Shown: positions 6,475 to 7,403 of the stretch, one piece after another | Position numbering within the stretch: the stretch's first letter is position 1 | Layout of the letters: every line of letters begins with the position of its first letter | DNA from: Gammaproteobacteria bacterium | GTDB lineage: Bacteria > Pseudomonadota > Gammaproteobacteria > Tenderiales > Tenderiaceae | Direction: 5' to 3' | DNA: 7,403 bases | NCBI GenBank assembly: GCA_024276775.1 | Contig: JAJRWO010000254.1 | Coordinates: 1 to 7,403, forward strand | The notes under the pieces: model-generated | Seen by the model: the letters and a program-made list of their open reading frames with translations, nothing else | Told to the model about the DNA's origin: nothing | The model's database searches: none | Made by a program: the position numbers and the translations under genes

Positions 6475-6714
6475 ATGTCTATCCTCAGAGCTAACCCAGA
6501 ATTCTACACAGACCTGATAAGGGATATTATTGCTTGGGGCAGGCATGAGATGCCCAATGCAGAAGAGAAAATCAATGAGCAGACGACCACATCAGAGTCA
6601 CTCACCACAGTTCAAGGTCAAAATGGCGTAAAGGCCACCAAGAGCGAGTACACACTGACAAAACTGACCAAGGCTTGGTTAATCTCCCCGATACTTAGCA
6701 CTTACCAAAAGTAA
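6475..6714 (+). CDS. Small hypothetical protein, weakly supported
   Basis: I do not recognise this 79-aa frame, which begins MSILRANPEFYTDLIRDIIA. It diverges from the toxin-antitoxin operon and lies between it and guaA. The start chosen is the ATG at 6475; an in-frame ATG at 6427 overlaps the presumed toxin control region. No convincing ribosome binding site is seen. The product is hydrophilic, Thr/Lys/Glu-rich in the middle (INEQTTTSESLTTVQGQNG), and has no signal peptide, membrane segment or known motif. It could be island cargo or a chance frame. Confidence 0.3.
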   Translation: MSILRANPEFYTDLIRDIIAWGRHEMPNAEEKINEQTTTSESLTTVQGQNGVKATKSEYTLTKLTKAWLISPILSTYQK

Positions 6715-6797
6715 AGTGGGAACTGGGCTATAAACAAATGAGCTGGCCTGAATCGATTTTTCTATAAGCCCCTTTCTTTATCGAGTTATGTTCTACC

Positions 6798-6837
6798 AAA
6801 AATACCATGACTACACCAAACTGCCCGTCATGGTATT
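6798..6837 (-). terminator. Candidate intrinsic terminator downstream of guaA
   Basis: AATACCATGAC (6801-6811) and GTCATGGTATT (6827-6837) are perfect 11-base arms around a 15-base loop. Read on the minus strand the hairpin ends in GGTATTTTT, giving a short U-run, and it lies about 120 bases past the guaA stop. The stem is only moderately GC-rich, so termination may be weak. The arms contain the TACCATG motif, so the repeat may instead be a protein-binding site. Confidence 0.4.
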
Positions 6838-6875
6838 GCCAGATTTTGCGTTGCAGGGCGCAGAAAATACCATGA
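6799..6875 (+). repeat. Direct repeat of AAAATACCATGA near the guaA end
   Basis: The 12-base string AAAATACCATGA occurs at 6799-6810 and again at 6864-6875; similarity continues with one gap into ACACCA. An inverted copy of the core sits between them (6829-6835). Two further cores lie at 5439-5445 and 5490-5496, left of the distal att-like repeat. Arm-type recombinase sites are one possible explanation. Confidence 0.4.
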
Positions 6876-6953
6876 AAAACACCATTAATGATGCAGATTA
6901 CATCATCAATCTGGAATATTTATTTCTTTTAAATCAGTATATTATAAATTTCC

Positions 6954-6966
6954 GTCACTCCCACTC
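6954..6966 (+). repeat. guaA 3'-end copy of the candidate attachment repeat
   Basis: GTCACTCCCACTC covers the last three codons and stop of guaA plus one following base, and repeats exactly at 5640-5652. Because the repeat lies in the gene's 3' end, insertion or excision leaves GMP synthase intact, as usual for integration at this target. Confidence 0.6.
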
Positions 6967-7403
6967 AATAGTACCAGGCGGCTTACCGGTAATGTCATAA
7001 ACAACACGTGAAATTCCCGCTACTTCGTTCACAATACGGCGACAAACAAGATCAAGAAAGTCATACGGCAGATGCGCCCAACGGGCAGTCATAAAATCAA
7101 TGGTTTCAACGGCACGCAATGCCACTACCCATTCGTAGCGACGACCATCGCCGGTCACACCGACTGATTTTACTGGCAGAAATACGGTAAAAGCCTGCGA
7201 GGTTTTATGATAGAGATCGTGTTTGTGCAGCTCTTCAATGAAAATATGATCCGCCAGCCGCAGTACGTCGGCGTACTCTTTTTTCACTTCACCGAGAATG
7301 CGCACACCCAGACCCGGGCCTGGAAATGGATGACGGTAGACCATGTCGTGCGGCAGGCCGAGTTCAACACCCAGTTTGCGCACTTCATCTTTGAACAATT
7401 CAC
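6955..7403 (-). CDS. guaA: GMP synthase (glutamine-hydrolysing), C-terminal part
   Basis: GMP synthase makes GMP from XMP, ATP and glutamine in the cytoplasm, the last step of guanine nucleotide synthesis. The 148 complete codons seen are the C-terminal quarter or so of a protein that is usually about 520 aa. They cover the end of the ATP-pyrophosphatase domain and the GMP-synthase C-terminal dimerisation domain. Diagnostic stretches are the conserved HPFPGPGLGVRILGEV, SVGVTGDGRRYEWVVALRAV, DFMTARWAHLPYDFL and the terminal DITGKPPGTIEWE, where the active-site lid and XMP-binding residues of this family lie. The gene runs off the right edge, and the part seen has no frame break. It is the one core gene in the window, and its 3' end carries the candidate attachment repeat. 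Confidence 0.97.
   Translation of the reverse strand, partial: ELFKDEVRKLGVELGLPHDMVYRHPFPGPGLGVRILGEVKKEYADVLRLADHIFIEELHKHDLYHKTSQAFTVFLPVKSVGVTGDGRRYEWVVALRAVETIDFMTARWAHLPYDFLDLVCRRIVNEVAGISRVVYDITGKPPGTIEWE

Noticed and set aside
5700..6494. 264-aa plus-strand open frame
   Set aside because: It lies antisense to the toxin and antitoxin genes, both of which have clear family signatures; its composition is that of a shadow frame.
1..7403. CRISPR array, tRNA or rRNA genes
   Set aside because: No regularly spaced repeats, tRNA cloverleaf or rRNA-like sequence was seen by eye on either strand.

Overview
The window looks like an accessory (island-type) region of a proteobacterium, lying against the 3' end of a core gene. 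The GMP synthase tail at the right edge is proteobacterial in type. The IS4-like, IS21-like and integrase-core fragments and the Gp49-like toxin pair are also typical of Beta- or Gammaproteobacteria. I cannot name a species. Base composition is patchy: the 1634-4069 gene is GC-rich, while the flanks are AT-richer and full of element debris.

Layout. Positions 1-339 (minus) hold the N-terminal part of an IS4-family transposase running off the left edge. Positions 501-1247 (minus) hold a Fic-family AMP-transferase that has lost its N-terminal domain. Its broken end meets a fragment of an integrase-core transposase on the opposite strand (about 1287-1484). Positions 1634-4069 and 4139-4693 (plus) form a two-gene cassette of exported proteins that I do not recognise. 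The first is an 811-aa protein whose C-terminal half looks beta-propeller-like. The second is a 184-aa protein with two copies of a four-cysteine module. A third gene at 4769, with its own good sigma-70 promoter, encodes a lipoprotein-type signal peptide related to that of the 184-aa protein. It is cut after 36 codons by the end of an IS21-like element, which supplies its stop codon. Positions 4877-5779 hold IS debris and nothing else convincing.

The right part is the most structured. The last 12 bases of guaA plus the base after its stop form a 13-bp sequence that recurs in the same orientation 1314 bp away (5640-5652 and 6954-6966). This is the arrangement left by integration into the guaA 3' end. 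The bracketed segment carries a toxin-first type II toxin-antitoxin operon (Gp49/RelE-like toxin, XRE antitoxin, 6407-5780 minus) and perhaps one small ORF, but no integrase. TACCATG motifs cluster to the left of each copy. guaA (6955 to the right edge, minus) is the only housekeeping gene seen.

How the genes work together: the two complete exported proteins are probably co-transcribed and act outside the cytoplasm, by inference from spacing and signal peptides. The toxin-antitoxin pair would stabilise the guaA-proximal segment. The Fic, IS4-like, IS21-like and integrase pieces are relics of repeated insertion and deletion.
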